NCBI GenBank assembly: GCA_024195265.1
Contig: JAJLRJ010000010.1
Coordinates: forward strand, 13,075,754 to 13,139,753
DNA from: Dendrophyllia cribrosa
Taxonomy: Eukaryota; Cnidaria; Anthozoa; Scleractinia; Dendrophylliidae
DNA length: 64,000 bases
Direction: 5' to 3'
The notes under the pieces were generated by a model. It was given only the letters and a program-made list of their open reading frames with translations, ran no database searches and was not told the origin of the DNA. Shown in pieces: positions 21,503 to 33,599 of the stretch. Position 1 is the stretch's first letter. The number at the start of each line of letters is the position of its first letter. The position numbers and the translations under genes were made by a program.

Positions 21503-23265
21503 CTATACGATGAAATTTAGAGACACAAGCGTAATTATAGACAAACATTGGTTTTTTTAATCTGTGGACGAACGAACGAGAAATAACTGAACCTCTATCC
21601 TGGAACTTTCATTAGTAAATTCCGTACCTTTATGAAATAACCAATTTCAAATGTCCAAATATAATTAATAAATAATTCCAAATATAACGTTCGAAACGAC
21701 TGATAATGCCAAAGTTTCTTTTTAGCAAGAGAATAGAGGCACGAGTGAAAATGTCAAGCAAAACAGTACATTTGAATGAAAAGCTCGATCTCTTTATTGC
21801 CGAGGCGTTAGTCAGTGATATTTGCAGTGAGTAACAATTTAAGTCTTAGGAAACTTTCTGTGGTAATTAAATAATAATTTGTGAGACCTATGAATTGTTT
21901 TGACCACTTATATTTCAAACATGAAAACAAATATCGGTTAAAAATGTTTCAGCGATTTATTCAAAATCGAACAGTTTAATTTGTTTGAAATTTCCCCATT
22001 TAGAAATATAGTGTGCCCCACTGTATAGATAATGGGGCATTTATTCGCTTTTTTCGGATAGACCCAAAATCAAAAGATATTTAGGAAAAACTGTCTTTCT
22101 CCATGTTTGTTTACCGTTGCTATGGAAATGCGGGTTAGCATAAAAAAGAGCACCCTTCACTTTCATTCAAACCCAACATCTGGTATCAAGTTCAGATTCA
22201 TTGAACTGAAGTAAGATTATGTGTAAGCGCATTCAAAAAGGAAAGTGTGACCCAAAAAAAAATTACTTGAAGCCACCTTAAAATTTGAAAAACGTTAGAA
22301 TGGTTATTTAATTGGATTGAAAATTCCCGCTAATCTGGAAGGCTAGCTTTAATCGTGCTAGTTTTTAGGTAGCACTATTGGTGGACTGTCTGTAAAGTCG
22401 ATGATTCACAGTTTATCAACAAAAAGTTGCCGACTTCAGACGACCTCGAACGTTTGATTCCCTAATAACTACTAGACTGTTGCAACTCTACAACAATCAC
22501 ACGAATAATAATAAAACCTTTTTGAGCGAACACAAAATAAACGATGACGTTTTGGAAATAGCTTGTTTCGTTGCAAACCATGTTTAAACATTACAACTGG
22601 TAGTTCCATATTGGAAGTGAAGTGCTGCCACATTTGGAACCCTTAATTAACCCATTCACTCCTGCGCGATTTCTCAGTTTTTAAACAAATCAACGCGAAT
22701 CGAGGAGCGATAATAAACCTGGTAATGCGCACAAGAATAAGAGCGAACATAGACTTGAAAAGACAACATTTCTCCAGTCAGAATAATTAGTGTAAACGAT
22801 TTTCGAATATCAGTTGCGTATGAAAAATAGCCTGAAAAAGAGCCTGAAAAACTAACTTGAAAGTCAAAATATGAAAAATTACGCAGACATTTTGGATTTT
22901 GCGATGCGAGGGAAATTAGAGCTGCGAAATGCAAATCCAGATCAATTCTTGAAATAACAAACACAGGAGAAAGGACAGCAAATTCTCTCAGTTTAAAGTT
23001 TTATTCAAATATCTATTAGATTACTCTCAAAAACAAAACACGTTATAAGTTATCGCATCGAGGAAATTGTCCAATTGCAGAATACGCGGCCCATAAATTT
23101 TCAGCGACATAAATCAAGACTGCTACCGCGGTCCGCAGTCCATTATTTTCATAACAACTGTAACTGACCTCCACAACGAAACAAAAGCATTATGTGTATT
23201 TCTCGTTCTTTAAGCGTGTCAAGCGAAAAATATAAAACGGTGAGCATTCATCGTTTTAAAAACAT
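21503..23265. other. Probable intron or intergenic sequence, no feature recognised
   Basis: AT-rich; only short chance ORFs. Upstream (on -) of the Ig exon, so likely intron of that gene. Confidence 0.45.
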
Positions 23266-23283
23266 ACATTCTCAACGAACCTA

Positions 23284-23560
23284 CATTCACAGTCAAACAC
23301 TTCGGGACCACGGACCGCGGTAGCAGTTCATTTTAGTACTTGCCTATTAAAATTCACAGTCAAACACTTTGGGACCGCGGACCGCGGTAGCAGTTCATTT
23401 TAGTACTTGCCTAAATTCACAGTCAGCCACTTCGGGACCGCGGACAGCGGTAGCAGTTCATTTTAGTACTTGCCTAAATTCACAGCCAACCACTTTTCTA
23501 GTACTTGCCTAAAATTCACAGTCAACCACTTCGATAGCAGTCGATTTATGCCGTTGCAAG
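23284..23560 (+). repeat. GC-box tandem repeat, five units of 35-68 bp
   Basis: Units start near 23284, 23352, 23414, 23478 and 23513 with ATTCACAGTCAAACACTT, most followed by GGGACCGCGGACCGCGGTAG and CAGTTCATTTTAGTACTTGC. The last two units are shortened. Confidence 0.85.
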
Positions 23561-24389
23561 TAGGCCAGGACTTTTTTTTTCATTACTCGGTAATCCAGCA
23601 CAACATCGTACTTACATTCACGCAGACGGACAGGTAAATCGACAATAGAAATACCACCCTCTACGAATTACATTCACGCGGAGGGGACTGGGTACTGCTA
23701 ACAAACATCCACCTACCTTTCCATCTTTCCATCAGTAATTGCAAGGTCGAGTATCACAACAGAATTAGGATGGCTGCCCTGTGCGGGCAGCAATAATGAC
23801 GAAAATGTTATGTGATGGCTCTTATGTCGAGAAACGACAGCACAAATACAAGGTTCGATTTTTCTGTCTGCGCTTGTGTTTGAGTTTGTTTCTCTCGCTT
23901 GTAATCGTGCTTATCTGCTTTAGTTTATCTGAACCAATTCAATGTACTTACAAACATATTCATATATAACACGCGCAATAGAAGTTGTTCAGTTATTAGC
24001 GGAGCACTCGCCGGGCCGAAGGCCCGGCTGCGCAGCCCCATACTCATAGAACCTATGCCGTCATTTTTCATGGTCATGGCTAGCGGAATGTTTCGCGGGC
24101 GCGCGTGTGCCCGCCCTCCGCCGTCGCGCAGGACCGGACTACTGTAGCTCCTTTGCGCAGGACTAGCTCGCGGGCGCGTATGACGTCGCAAAACATGCGC
24201 GTACGACGTCATGTTGAAAACAAAGCGAGGCTTTTTTTTCGCGCGGTTACACGGCCGAATGTCACGTCAGCTGGGAAAACACTTTGATGTTTTGCTGTGT
24301 TTACTGAGCGGAGAAAACGGTTTAAATTAAAGTCGTTATTTTCCTGCATTTTTTCGTGGTTTGCTACTCAAGACAGGGATACTAATTAA
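23561..24389. other. No gene recognised; GC-rich hairpin near 24005
   Basis: GCCGGGCC GAA GGCCCGGC at about 24011-24029 is a perfect hairpin. The 24090-24240 stretch is unusually GC- and CpG-rich for the window (GCGGGCGCGC, GACGTCGCA). This could be a CpG-rich promoter or repeat; no coding frame supports a gene. Confidence 0.45.
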
Positions 24390-25130
24390 GGGATACTCAA
24401 AAGCCGCTTTAGTGGAAAAAGAAGAGCTTTCAGGGATAAAATCTTGCTTCGAGGAACTATATACGTTTTTAGCAATGCGAGAGATGGGTTCGTTTTACGG
24501 ATTTTAGCACCAAAGCGGAGATTTAAAGAATTTCCAAGCACAGTAGTCGCCGGAGGGACTTAAAGGTAAAACAAATTACATTTTTCGACGGGAATTTATC
24601 TTGATATCAATCTGTGATTGACTTTTTGTTTGTGTTCACGTTAGTTTTGGAGAATTGTTTTTAAACGTGTAGCTTAAATTCAGTTGTATTAATTTCTTGA
24701 ATTTCATCGAAGACACGGCTCGGCCTCGATGCGCGTTTTGCGTTTTGCTTTTAAACATAAACTAATGGAGATTTGAATAAAATTTTTCGAAAGAAGATTG
24801 TGTTGTCCTTTTTATGTGTTTGTTCATTCATTACATAAAAAGCGATTTTATGTAAACAAAACAAGACAGATTTTATACTCGCGTCGCCTTATGCAAATAT
24901 GTTTGTGTATTTTTGCAATTTTGATTTCCAAATCAGTTTCTCGCGCATTTTGTGACAAGCAACAAGTGTATTTTATTCGTAAAATAGTCGTAATAGTTAT
25001 TCTAGATGGAGAAAAAGTTGTTTTTGTGACCTTTTGTACGATCTAAATGTACTGTGCAGACGGTCGGGTAACAAGTTTAAGCTTACTGTTTTTGAGAATT
25101 GCTAAAATTGAAAAATAGCCCGGTCGTCAA
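24390..25130 (+). repeat. Dispersed repeat family C, copy 1
   Basis: Collinear with 52900-53460: AAATCTTGCTTCGAGGAA, GTTAGTTTTGGAGAA, ATTTTGATTTCCAAATCAGT versus ATTTTCATTTCGAAATCAGT, and AATAGCCCGGTCGT. Moderately diverged with small indels; no shared coding frame. Confidence 0.75.
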
Positions 25131-26756
25131 TCTTAGTTCCGACCATTCACCTAAGTTAAGTTTCATCTTAGTTAAGCTTGTTCAGAGGCTAGGGTCTTCA
25201 GAGCGCAACGCTGTTAGGCCAAGCCTAACTATATATATTAGTTATTATTGTTATTGTTGTGTCGCTTGAGTGGCTTTACTGGCTCTTATTTGCATTTGTA
25301 TTAAAATACGCTGTGTCACGCATGAACACTTCTTCGAGCATCGATCTACTGAGCTGAAGGTTTTTAACACAACTAAGTGACACCAAGCTGTCGCATATGT
25401 ACTGATACGATTGACAATAGCCTAGACCCCTCGTAGACGTATCTGTTATAGTTTCCAGGGCAAATTGAGAGCTATGCGTGCTGAATGATCACGAACGTCT
25501 GTCTCATCTATCACGGTCTCATGCGTCTATCATTCATCTTAATTCGATGTTACTGCATGTTATCGCTCATTTTCGTTGTTTTTGTTAATGTACTGTTGGT
25601 GCAATATGAATGGAATCTTACTGTGCTTCTCTCACCTGTTTTACTGACGAAAATCACAGACCCAAAACAGAGACGGGCAAGAAAGTTAGCGAACTTCCGC
25701 ATGATGGCTTAGTATATTCTAGAAAGAACATGACCTTGTTACCAAAGGTCAATTCGTGTGCCAAAATGCACTTCCTAATTTGGAAAAAAATCACGTCTGT
25801 GCCGGCAAAGATACGGTTATCACACTGATCTGCACGACTTCTACTCGCAAGAATATTAATTTTTTTCATAAAGTGTTGCTGAGGAGTATCTCTAATCGCC
25901 AGTTGTTGAGTAGAATATGTAGGATCGGGAATGTCGGCATTCAGAATTAGCAGTACGATACAACAGGCATGCATCATTCTATTTGTAGGTGAATAGGCAG
26001 TCAAGACAAATGGTACTACTGTCTGAAAGATAGTTTTGAAAGAAACAGGTGTGTCGCTTCGATAAAAAGACTTTCGTGGCAGCCTGTTTTGGTAAAAACT
26101 GCCACAAGTGATAATTTTGCTTATGCGTCATCCTGGCTTTCAATTCAAAATATAAGGCTACGGCATTCACTGAACTTTGCATAGTTTCTTTTGGGGTATT
26201 GAGAAGCGTTTAAATTATTGGTCTTAGTGAATTTTGTTTTTTAATCTTCTGCACGTCAACGATACATTCAGTTCTATCCATTTATCCACGGATATGTCCA
26301 GGTAAAACGCGTCTGAAGGTTGACGGTAAAAATTAGATGGATGATTGTTACCATGGAAGTGAGTCATTTGACGCCAGAAAGTTAACCTCATTAAAAACCT
26401 CTACAAAGAGCTGCAAACTGAGCTGAAACTCTGGCATCCTGGAATGAGAACGTCAGCCACTTTGCACGCGTCAAATATCTCAAGAAACAAGAAGCTGTGC
26501 ATGGCGTCTTTGACCCATTGCAATATAGATTCCCGAGGGTTTTGAGTGCTTTTACCATAGAAACAAAATCATGTCTAAAAAGTAAGACTTTATTCGAATC
26601 GAAACTGCTTAAACACCAATTCATGCTTACTTGGTCAGGTTGCACAATCATACTGTTCGACAGAGTTTCAGTCCAATTGGCCACTACTTGATGACATTAA
26701 AAAAATCACTTTATATAAGTGCCAAATTATATAAAGTACTAATTCAGGACACTGTT
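25131..26756. other. No gene recognised
   Basis: Several short overlapping ORFs on both strands, none with a recognisable motif, splice context or repeat partner. Nothing supportable. Confidence 0.45.
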
Positions 26757-26960
26757 ATTGCGTCCCCTACTGGAGACGGGACCGCTAGTTCTACACGTGG
26801 TTATCCGAGCCACGTGAAGGTCTAACCGTTTGCAGATATCATAATCAGGGTGGCACCTACGTCCTCAGTTATTTTAAGACTCTGAGTGTTGGTCCGGTCG
26901 GGATTCGAGCCCGCGGACTCCCGCTCAGCGAACCAGCGCTCTATCAACTGAGTGAACCCT
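26757..26960 (-). repeat. tRNA-derived SINE
   Basis: On the reverse strand 26959-26887 resembles a tRNA: an A-box-like CTCAGTTGATAGAGCGCTGG and a B-box-like GGGCTCGAATCCC spaced as in tRNA genes. A non-tRNA body follows (ATAACTGAGGACGTAGGTGC, then CTGCAAACGGTTAGACC) and ends GGTCCCGTCTCC. Promoter head plus unrelated tail is the SINE plan. I recall very similar SINEs from cnidarian genomes (memory, not a search). Confidence 0.75.
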
Positions 26961-26970
26961 GCTTCGAACA

Positions 26971-27300
26971 AGTTATATAAAACACAAAACTTTCCAAAAC
27001 AAAAATCCCACAGCAATAAGCGGCGAACACAACATCAACGGTCCTACCTATCCTTGGAAGCCTTGCATTGTCTTGAAAATTTGTACGTTGTAATTCTTTC
27101 TTCTGCTTCTCAAGTCAACACACGGAGAGATTTGTCGCCATCTTGAAATCAAGAGCCAGATAACCAACCTCGTTCCCAGGGTCTCTCATCTTCCCGCCCA
27201 CTAGAAGAGGACCCTGGAACGAGGTTGCGAGATCGCGTGTCAACCTGGCAGACCAGTTAAACTAAAATATGCGTACATAAATTTGCATGCACTAATGTGA
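26971..27300 (-). repeat. Dispersed repeat family A, reverse copy
   Basis: Reverse complement of the 4331-4590 blocks in the same order (GTTATATAAAACACAAAACT, CAATGCAAGGC / GCCTTGCATTG, GCATAAATTTGCATGC-type end). A small palindromic element (27166-27226) interrupts it. Confidence 0.7.
27166..27226. repeat. 61-bp palindromic element
   Basis: AACCTCGTTCCCAGGGTC pairs with GACCCTGGAACGAGGTT around a ~26-bp loop, with one bulge. It is absent from the + copy of family A, so it is an insertion. Confidence 0.65.
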
Positions 27301-28047
27301 AACGCTGAAAACGAAATCTCAGAGGGCAAAACTACGTCGCTAGTAAAAAGTAAACAGCCACCTACAAAAGAAAATAGTCGATCTGCAAACATAGATTTTC
27401 GCCAAAATTCTCTACTACAAAATGAACTCTTGCCACAGGAAAAAGTTTCCATCAGATGATGTTTTCAACGACACTGAACTTCAAAGAACCACATTTTGCT
27501 AATATGATCACATTTTCTTAAAAATATTGAGCCTGAGCGCCAGAAAGTTATTATTAAAGAAAATGACAATGAAGACATCATATCGCATCGTAGTATAATA
27601 GCGAATTATATTCTGCTTATACGAACCATTGTTACCGTTGTTTTGTCTATGCGAACCGTTGTCACCATTGTTCTTATTGTGCGAATTCTATATTTGCTGT
27701 TTTTGTTCATCGAGGTACTTTTCAAGCTCGCATATTTTTTTGTCAGGAAAGAAATAATATCCTCGTCCCTAATAAGCACCTTCCCTTGTGCTACCAAGAC
27801 TAAATAAGCGCCCGGGCTCGAAATCGACATTACAGTTTTACCCAGCAGAAAAACCTAACTGCCTTTCAACGGACAAACTATAACTCTAAGGAAGTACGGT
27901 ATGGCCATTATCTTGCGCCATTATCTTACGCATGTGCACAACCATATCACTATGGTTTTATGTAGCACACGCGGTCCTGAAATATGGATCCACCTCTCCA
28001 TACGCATGCCGAGGACTCTTTTGTGTTCCCCAGCCAACAGTTACCAC
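27301..28047. other. No gene recognised
   Basis: AT-rich flank left of the Gypsy insertion. Alternating ACCGTTGT/CACCATTGTT words occur at 27625-27680. No convincing coding frame. Confidence 0.45.
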
Positions 28048-28052
28048 ATGGC

Positions 28053-28251
28053 TGTAACGATATTGTCACGCGTATCATTGTCACGCGTATCACGTGTGAC
28101 AAATCAAGTTTGGACTTGCGCAGTATGTTAAGTTATACATTTATCCCGGATGTGCTCGAGTGTGCTCGCTGATCTTGTAATGGCTGACATGAATTAAACC
28201 GGCGGTTCGTCTCCATAATCGCGTCTGTAGTCGACTTCAGTTAACGTTATA
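28053..28251 (+). repeat. 5' LTR of the Gypsy element
   Basis: Starts TGTAACG and ends CGTTATA. Compared with the 3' LTR it carries an extra 15 bp from a local duplication of TGTCACGCGTATCA. AATTAAA occurs near 28192. Confidence 0.93.
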
Positions 28252-28264
28252 TGGTGTCAGAAGT
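28252..28264 (+). promoter_or_regulatory. Primer binding site
   Basis: TGGTGTCAGAAGT directly follows the 5' LTR. TGG at the start would pair with the CCA end of the priming tRNA. Confidence 0.75.
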
Positions 28265-28341
28265 AAACTGGACGTCAACTACAGCTCATAGCCTCCGTCG
28301 AAGACAATTGTAAGTACTTTCTCCAATATAATCGCTCCAAT

Positions 28342-29376
28342 ATGCCGACAACCCCGAGCGACAACACTGGCGAAAGCGGTGGCGGTTCGACTCCGAATTC
28401 ATCGACTACACATCACACTGTGATTACAGTTCCAGTGAATATACCGCTACCAGAAAAGTTAGATTTAAGCGGCGGAAATCTTCCTGTTAAATGGCAACGA
28501 TTCAGTCGAGCGTGGTCGAACTACGAAATCGCTGCTCAACTCAAGGACCCGGAGAATCCGGATAGGAACAAGCAACGAAGGACGGCCACCCTGCTCACCT
28601 GCATCGGGTCGGATGCGCTAGATGTTTTTGACTCAATGGAGTTTGAGTCCGAAGACCAGCGGAAAGAGCCAGACGTGATACTTGAGAAGATGGAAAAATA
28701 CTGCATTGGGGAATGCAATGAAACCTACGAAAGATATGTCTTCAACCGAAGGGATCAGGAGTCTAATGAGTCTGTGGATGCCTATGTTACTGCTCTACGT
28801 AAATTAGCCAAGACCTGCAATTATGGGACACTAGCAGACTGACTAATCCGTGATAGAATAGTGGTGGGCATTAATGACAATTCAGCTCGAAAGAAACTAC
28901 TACAAGCAGGCAAACTCACCTTGAGTCAATGTATTGACATTTGTAGATCTTCAGAGACCTCAGCACGGCAACTGAAGACTATGAATCAGGAGGATGTCCG
29001 TCTCGTAAAGGAGGAAAAAGTGAAACTGGCAGGCAAAAAGAAGGCTGGAGTATCGGACAACAGGCCCCGCACTGAATCACGAGAGTCCAGAATGACATGC
29101 AAATTTTGCGCTAGGCAGCATCCCTTCGCCAAGAAGAACTGTCCAGCTTGGGGAACCACTTGCAAGAAGTGCGGCCTCGCAAACCACTTTGCAGTCTGTT
29201 GCAGAGAATCAAAGAAAAAGGTGCTTTCTATGGATTTTGAATCCGATGATGACGAATATGTAGCAGAGATTGACGTGAAAGAGCAAGTCAATGCACTAGC
29301 CCCCAGCAATCACGCGAGCAAAATTTTTGCCACCCTTCTTGTCAACGGTGGGGAGGAGAAGTTCCAGCTTGACGGC
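28342..29376 (+). pseudogene. gag: Gypsy gag and start of protease, with an in-frame stop and an insertion
   Basis: Starts at ATG 28342 about 90 bp after the LTR. A TGA at 28840-28842 interrupts the frame, but the same frame continues directly (LIRDRIVVGIND..) with the gag-type retrotransposon domain on both sides. Near 29098-29215 are two zinc-knuckle-like motifs; CKKCGLANHFAVCC is a canonical C-x2-C-x4-H-x4-C. The frame then reaches the retropepsin active-site region (FQLDG) and is cut at 29376 by the Mutator-like element. Gag would form the particle and bind RNA through the knuckle. The stop could be read-through in principle, but further downstream stops suggest decay. Confidence 0.9.
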
Positions 29377-29500
29377 ACTCATGTCCAATATAGACGCACG
29401 GATACAATCTGTCAAACCCACGTTACGATCTGTACGGTCTGACAAACTGTAATAGTGACCAGTCGATCCGTTGACAGTCCGTAAATTGCTTCTCATTATA

Positions 29501-30010
29501 CAGTCTGTTCGACTCACTGATAATTATATGCATCAATCTGGCGGGTAACGGGTGAAACGGTTTGACAGTTTGTACGGTCTGTACAGACCGTAAAAGCGGA
29601 AGTCGGTCTGTCGACAGTCCGTAAATTGCTTCTCATTAACGAAGATACACGACGAAGGGTGAACCAACGCAGCACAGCGAAACTGAAGAACGTGTATATA
29701 TCTCGTTCTAAAAGCGTGTGCAAAGGAATTACACGTTTCAATAGACCGTTTGCAAAGGAATTACACGTTTCAATAGACATAAATACAAACGAAGATACAC
29801 AACGAAGGGTAAACCAACGCAGCACAGCGAAACTAAAGAACATGTATATATCTCGTTCTAAAAGCGTGTGCAAAGAAATTACACGTTTCAATAGTCATAA
29901 ATACAAACGAAGATACACAACGAAGGGTGAACCAACGCAGCACAGCGAAACTAAAGAACATGTATATATCTCGTTCTAAAAGCGTGTGCAAAGAAATTAC
30001 ACGTTTCAAT
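29501..30010. repeat. Subterminal tandem array 1 of the MULE (left, ~105-bp units)
   Basis: About 3.5 units carrying ATACACAACGAAGGGT, CAACGCAGCACAGCGAAACT, ATATATCTCGTTCTAAAAGC and AATTACACGTTTCAATAG. The first ~140 bp instead resemble one reversed unit of the right-end array (ACGGTCTGTACAGACCGTAA). Confidence 0.85.
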
Positions 30011-30755
30011 AGACAAAAATAGAAAGATACAAAAGCAGCAGAATTTAGAAGGGAATTATCAAACGCGCGCGACTGACGAGCATTATTATACGCCCAGTCA
30101 TGTTAAAAGAAAATCTCGAAAAGCGACAGAATTTAGAAGGGAATTATCAACGACGATTTTTATTCGCCCAGTTACGTCAAAACACGATCTCGAAAAGCGG
30201 CAGCACAGCGAAACTAAAGAACATGTATATATCTCGTTCTAAAAGCGTGTGCAAAGAAATTACACGTTTCAATAGACATAAATAGAAAGATACAAAAGCA
30301 GCAGAATTTAGAAGGGAATTATCAAACGCGCGCGACTGACGAGCATTATTATTTCCCCAGTCAGGCCATTATCCAAAATCCCGAAAAGCGACAGAATTTA
30401 GAAGGCAATTATCAACGACGATTTTTATTCGCCCAGTTACGTCAAAACACGATCCCGAAAAGCGGCAGGATTTAGAAGGCAAATTATCAAACGCGCGCGA
30501 CTGACGAGCTTTATTATTTCTCCAGTCAGGCCATTATGCAAAATCCCGAAAAGCGACAGAATTTAGAAGGCAATTATCAACGACGATTTTTATTCGCCCA
30601 GTTACGTCAAAACACGATCCCGAAAAGCGGCAGGATTTAGAAAGCAAATTATCAAACGCACGCGACTGACGAGCTTTATTATTTCCCCCGTCAGGCCATT
30701 ATGCAAAATCCCGAAAAGCGACAGAATTTAGAAGGCAATTATCAACGACGATTGT
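30011..30755. repeat. Subterminal tandem array 2 of the MULE (left, ~185-bp units)
   Basis: About four units with CGAAAAGCGACAGAATTTAG, ATTATCAACGACGATT, CGCCCAGTTACGTCAAAACA, and AACGCGCGCGACTGACGAGC. A stretch of array 1 is inserted near 30195-30285, so the two arrays have exchanged sequence. Confidence 0.85.
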
Positions 30756-32519
30756 AACTTGGAAAAACTAGCAAGTGTTTTCAAGTTGAAATTCATTTCC
30801 ATCCTGCCCATTCACAGCCGGAAACAAAACTGGGCCATTATTGTTTAGATTCCCATTGAAACCTATGTTTTTGTCTTTTTAAACGACACTAAGAATCAGT
30901 GACATTGTCCCTTTAACAAGAGTGGCTTTTACAACTTTTCGTTACCTAATTATGTAAAAAAATATATTACTGTCTCATTTAGGTCGGTGGCTCCCTCCCC
31001 CGAAATAATTTTATTGATCACATTTTATTACGGAAAGTCAAACCAAAACTTTATCTCTAATTACGCTGCCTGACACCGGATAATAGGTTTTATAATTTTC
31101 CAATTTTTGTCTCGCGTTAACAATAACGAAGCCAACGTATCATCCTTCTTTATCAGATTAATTTGTTTGCCTTAAACCCATTAGAAAGCAAGTATTTTCC
31201 AATAGTTCCATCTCATTTTATTATTTCGAATTTCCTATTTCATCAAATTTGCCTCACTTTTGCTACCGAGGCAAATTTCTAACTTTCACATACATGTACA
31301 ATTGCCAAACATTTGCTTCCTGCGCAAAAATATCACGTTTACTGGTGTTGGAAATCCAGGCAAATGCGGTGCAAAACAATTTGTTTACACTGATCTGTTT
31401 CCGAACATTTACTAACAGGACAAATCAGTACATTTGCGTTTAATTTACTCTTATTTGCGAAATAAGCGAAGCTGTTTATTTGCTATTAATTTGCATTGAT
31501 GTCAAACAAAAACGATTACTTTAATTTTGCTCACATTTAATAAGGAGCAAATATGTCCTTTTTCACCGCTGTCAAAAGTTACGCGTAATGTCACATTTGT
31601 TCCAGCTTTACGGCCTAGTTTTGCTAACAATGGAAATATTTCACTTCCACCGGCATACAAATGTACTTTTCATTTGCTCTCCGAATTCTGAAATCAAAAT
31701 TACAAGCGATAAAGTATGTAAATACATAAAGAACTGCTGTTTGTGGAATCCTACACTCATTTATCCGTAGCCGAATCGATATCGAATAATCCAGAGCAAA
31801 ATATAACTTTCCACCGCGACGGGAACCGGATATGGTTCGTTTGGTTCGGCAGTGGAGAGCAAACGAGCCAAACGAAAAGTCGCCCTGCGAAACGTAACTT
31901 TGCACGTATTCTGTCGTACAATTCACCACAAAGAGGAAGGCGGTACACTATATGTCCCCATACACCACGTAACTATCCCCGCCAAAAAGAACGACGCTGA
32001 CCATTTTCAACGAAGACTCCCAGACCTTTCCAGTTGGAGTGCTAATATAATATTTTAGTTTTGTATTGGCTTGAGCTGTTGACAGCAAAAGGGCTTTCTA
32101 TTCTTCGGATTTGAATTCACGCGGGCGATATTTTCGTTCTTTCCGTTCTGCGACGTTACCGAGAAGTTTGAATAAATTCGCTATGGGACGCCAAACACCA
32201 AAAAAAAACATAGCATAGCAAGCACAGGAGACCCAAAGACAACAACAATGCCAGTCATGATCTGTCTAGCGAATCTTCGACTGGACGCAACCCTGGAAGT
32301 TTTTATTCGGTAAATTTGACCACGCGATGGTTTTGGCGCCACAAAGTTCGGTTGAAAAGGGCTAGTAGATCTGGACATTCGGAATGTTCTCCTGGCAGTA
32401 CGAGTGCAGACTGTAAGCCGTCTTCTTCGCCTTCCCTGATTCCTGATTCCCCTGATTCCAAGCTCTCCGCTAGACACTGAAAGAGGGTCTCGACCTGGCC
32501 TCAGCGATCAATCGAGAAG
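30756..32519. other. MULE interior, no clear gene
   Basis: AT-rich. 31245-31690 is unusually dense in ATTTGC/GCAAAT words. At 32245-32480 a + frame is open and Ser/Pro-rich (..SGHSECSPGSTSADCKPS..) and could be a captured exon, but no homologue or splice structure is established. Confidence 0.4.
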
Positions 32520-32657
32520 ATGCTAGTGGTGATGATTTTAAGCTGTATGTCCAAGCTAGAAACCTTTTTAGAAAGGCAGACGTATTTTAACCAACGGTTA
32601 GAGCAATGGGTGGCCGAACGGCTAGAAGCGGCCGAAAAAGAGCGGAAAAGACCATGA
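32520..32657 (+). CDS. Small ORF in MULE interior, possible captured gene fragment
   Basis: ATG at 32520 to TGA at 32655-32657, 45 residues. The C-terminal half is strongly helical and charged (ERQTYFNQRLEQWVAERLEA), like a coiled-coil end of a larger protein. It follows a Ser/Pro-rich open stretch in another frame. Family unknown; it may be a chance ORF. A GT-containing site (GTTGTTGGTAAGT at about 32683-32695) follows. Confidence 0.25.
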   Translation: MLVVMILSCMSKLETFLERQTYFNQRLEQWVAERLEAAEKERKRP

Positions 32658-33599
32658 GAAAGCAAGCGATATTTCCAAAAGTGTTGTTGGTAAGTCTTCT
32701 TGCTGATGTAATGCCATCACATGTAGTTTATTTGTGCTTTATCTTTAATACATGTATATGTACAATGTAACATCATTAGCATGCAGTAGTAGTAGAAGTA
32801 TGCAATGCAACATTGATGTACATTAAGTTTTGAAATAACAAGTGTTATTTCATTTAATTGTAAGCTTATGTGTGTGGTTCAACATTCTTTTTTGCTTTGA
32901 AAATTTTTAAACTGAAGAAAAATTCAAACCCAAACATTTCAGACAGTTTTAAATCAAAATAATCATCTCAGTCTTAAAATGGAGTTACCTGTCAAGTATA
33001 GGACGATAATTCCATTGAGTGACCAAAGAGTAAAATGATTCAACTCCAGTCCTTCAAGATTGTAATGATTATTATTTTCTACACATTGTAGCTTCTCTCC
33101 ATAATTGTTCCAAAAAATTGAGAGTTGTTTGGCCTTGAAATTGCCATGATTATAATTGCACTGTGTCAGCTGCTTTTGGATTTGATTTTGTGAGGTCTTA
33201 GTTCTGGTAGATTCTGAAAGCGACAATAGTCTTGTTTATAGAAGAACCACATATTCTTCCAAATTAAAAGTGATTTTGTCTTGAAATTGCCATGTTCATA
33301 GTTGAGCTGTGTCAACTGTTTTAATTAGTGTTTGATTTTGTGATATCTTAATTCTGGTACATTATGTGAGTGATGGCAGTTTTGTCGAATCTTGAAGCAT
33401 GTGCACCATGACGAGTGATCACAATTAAAGGGCCGAGAGCATATCCAACCTATGTGACTTTTTAGGCCTTTTTTCATTTTTTTTTGCTCAGATTTGTCCA
33501 TTTTTGGCACTTGAACTAGAAATTAGTTGCAAAACATTGTTCAGAATTTTTTTCTGTTGTTTTATCTGTCGTTTTCGAGAAGTTCCGTATGCAAAAAAA

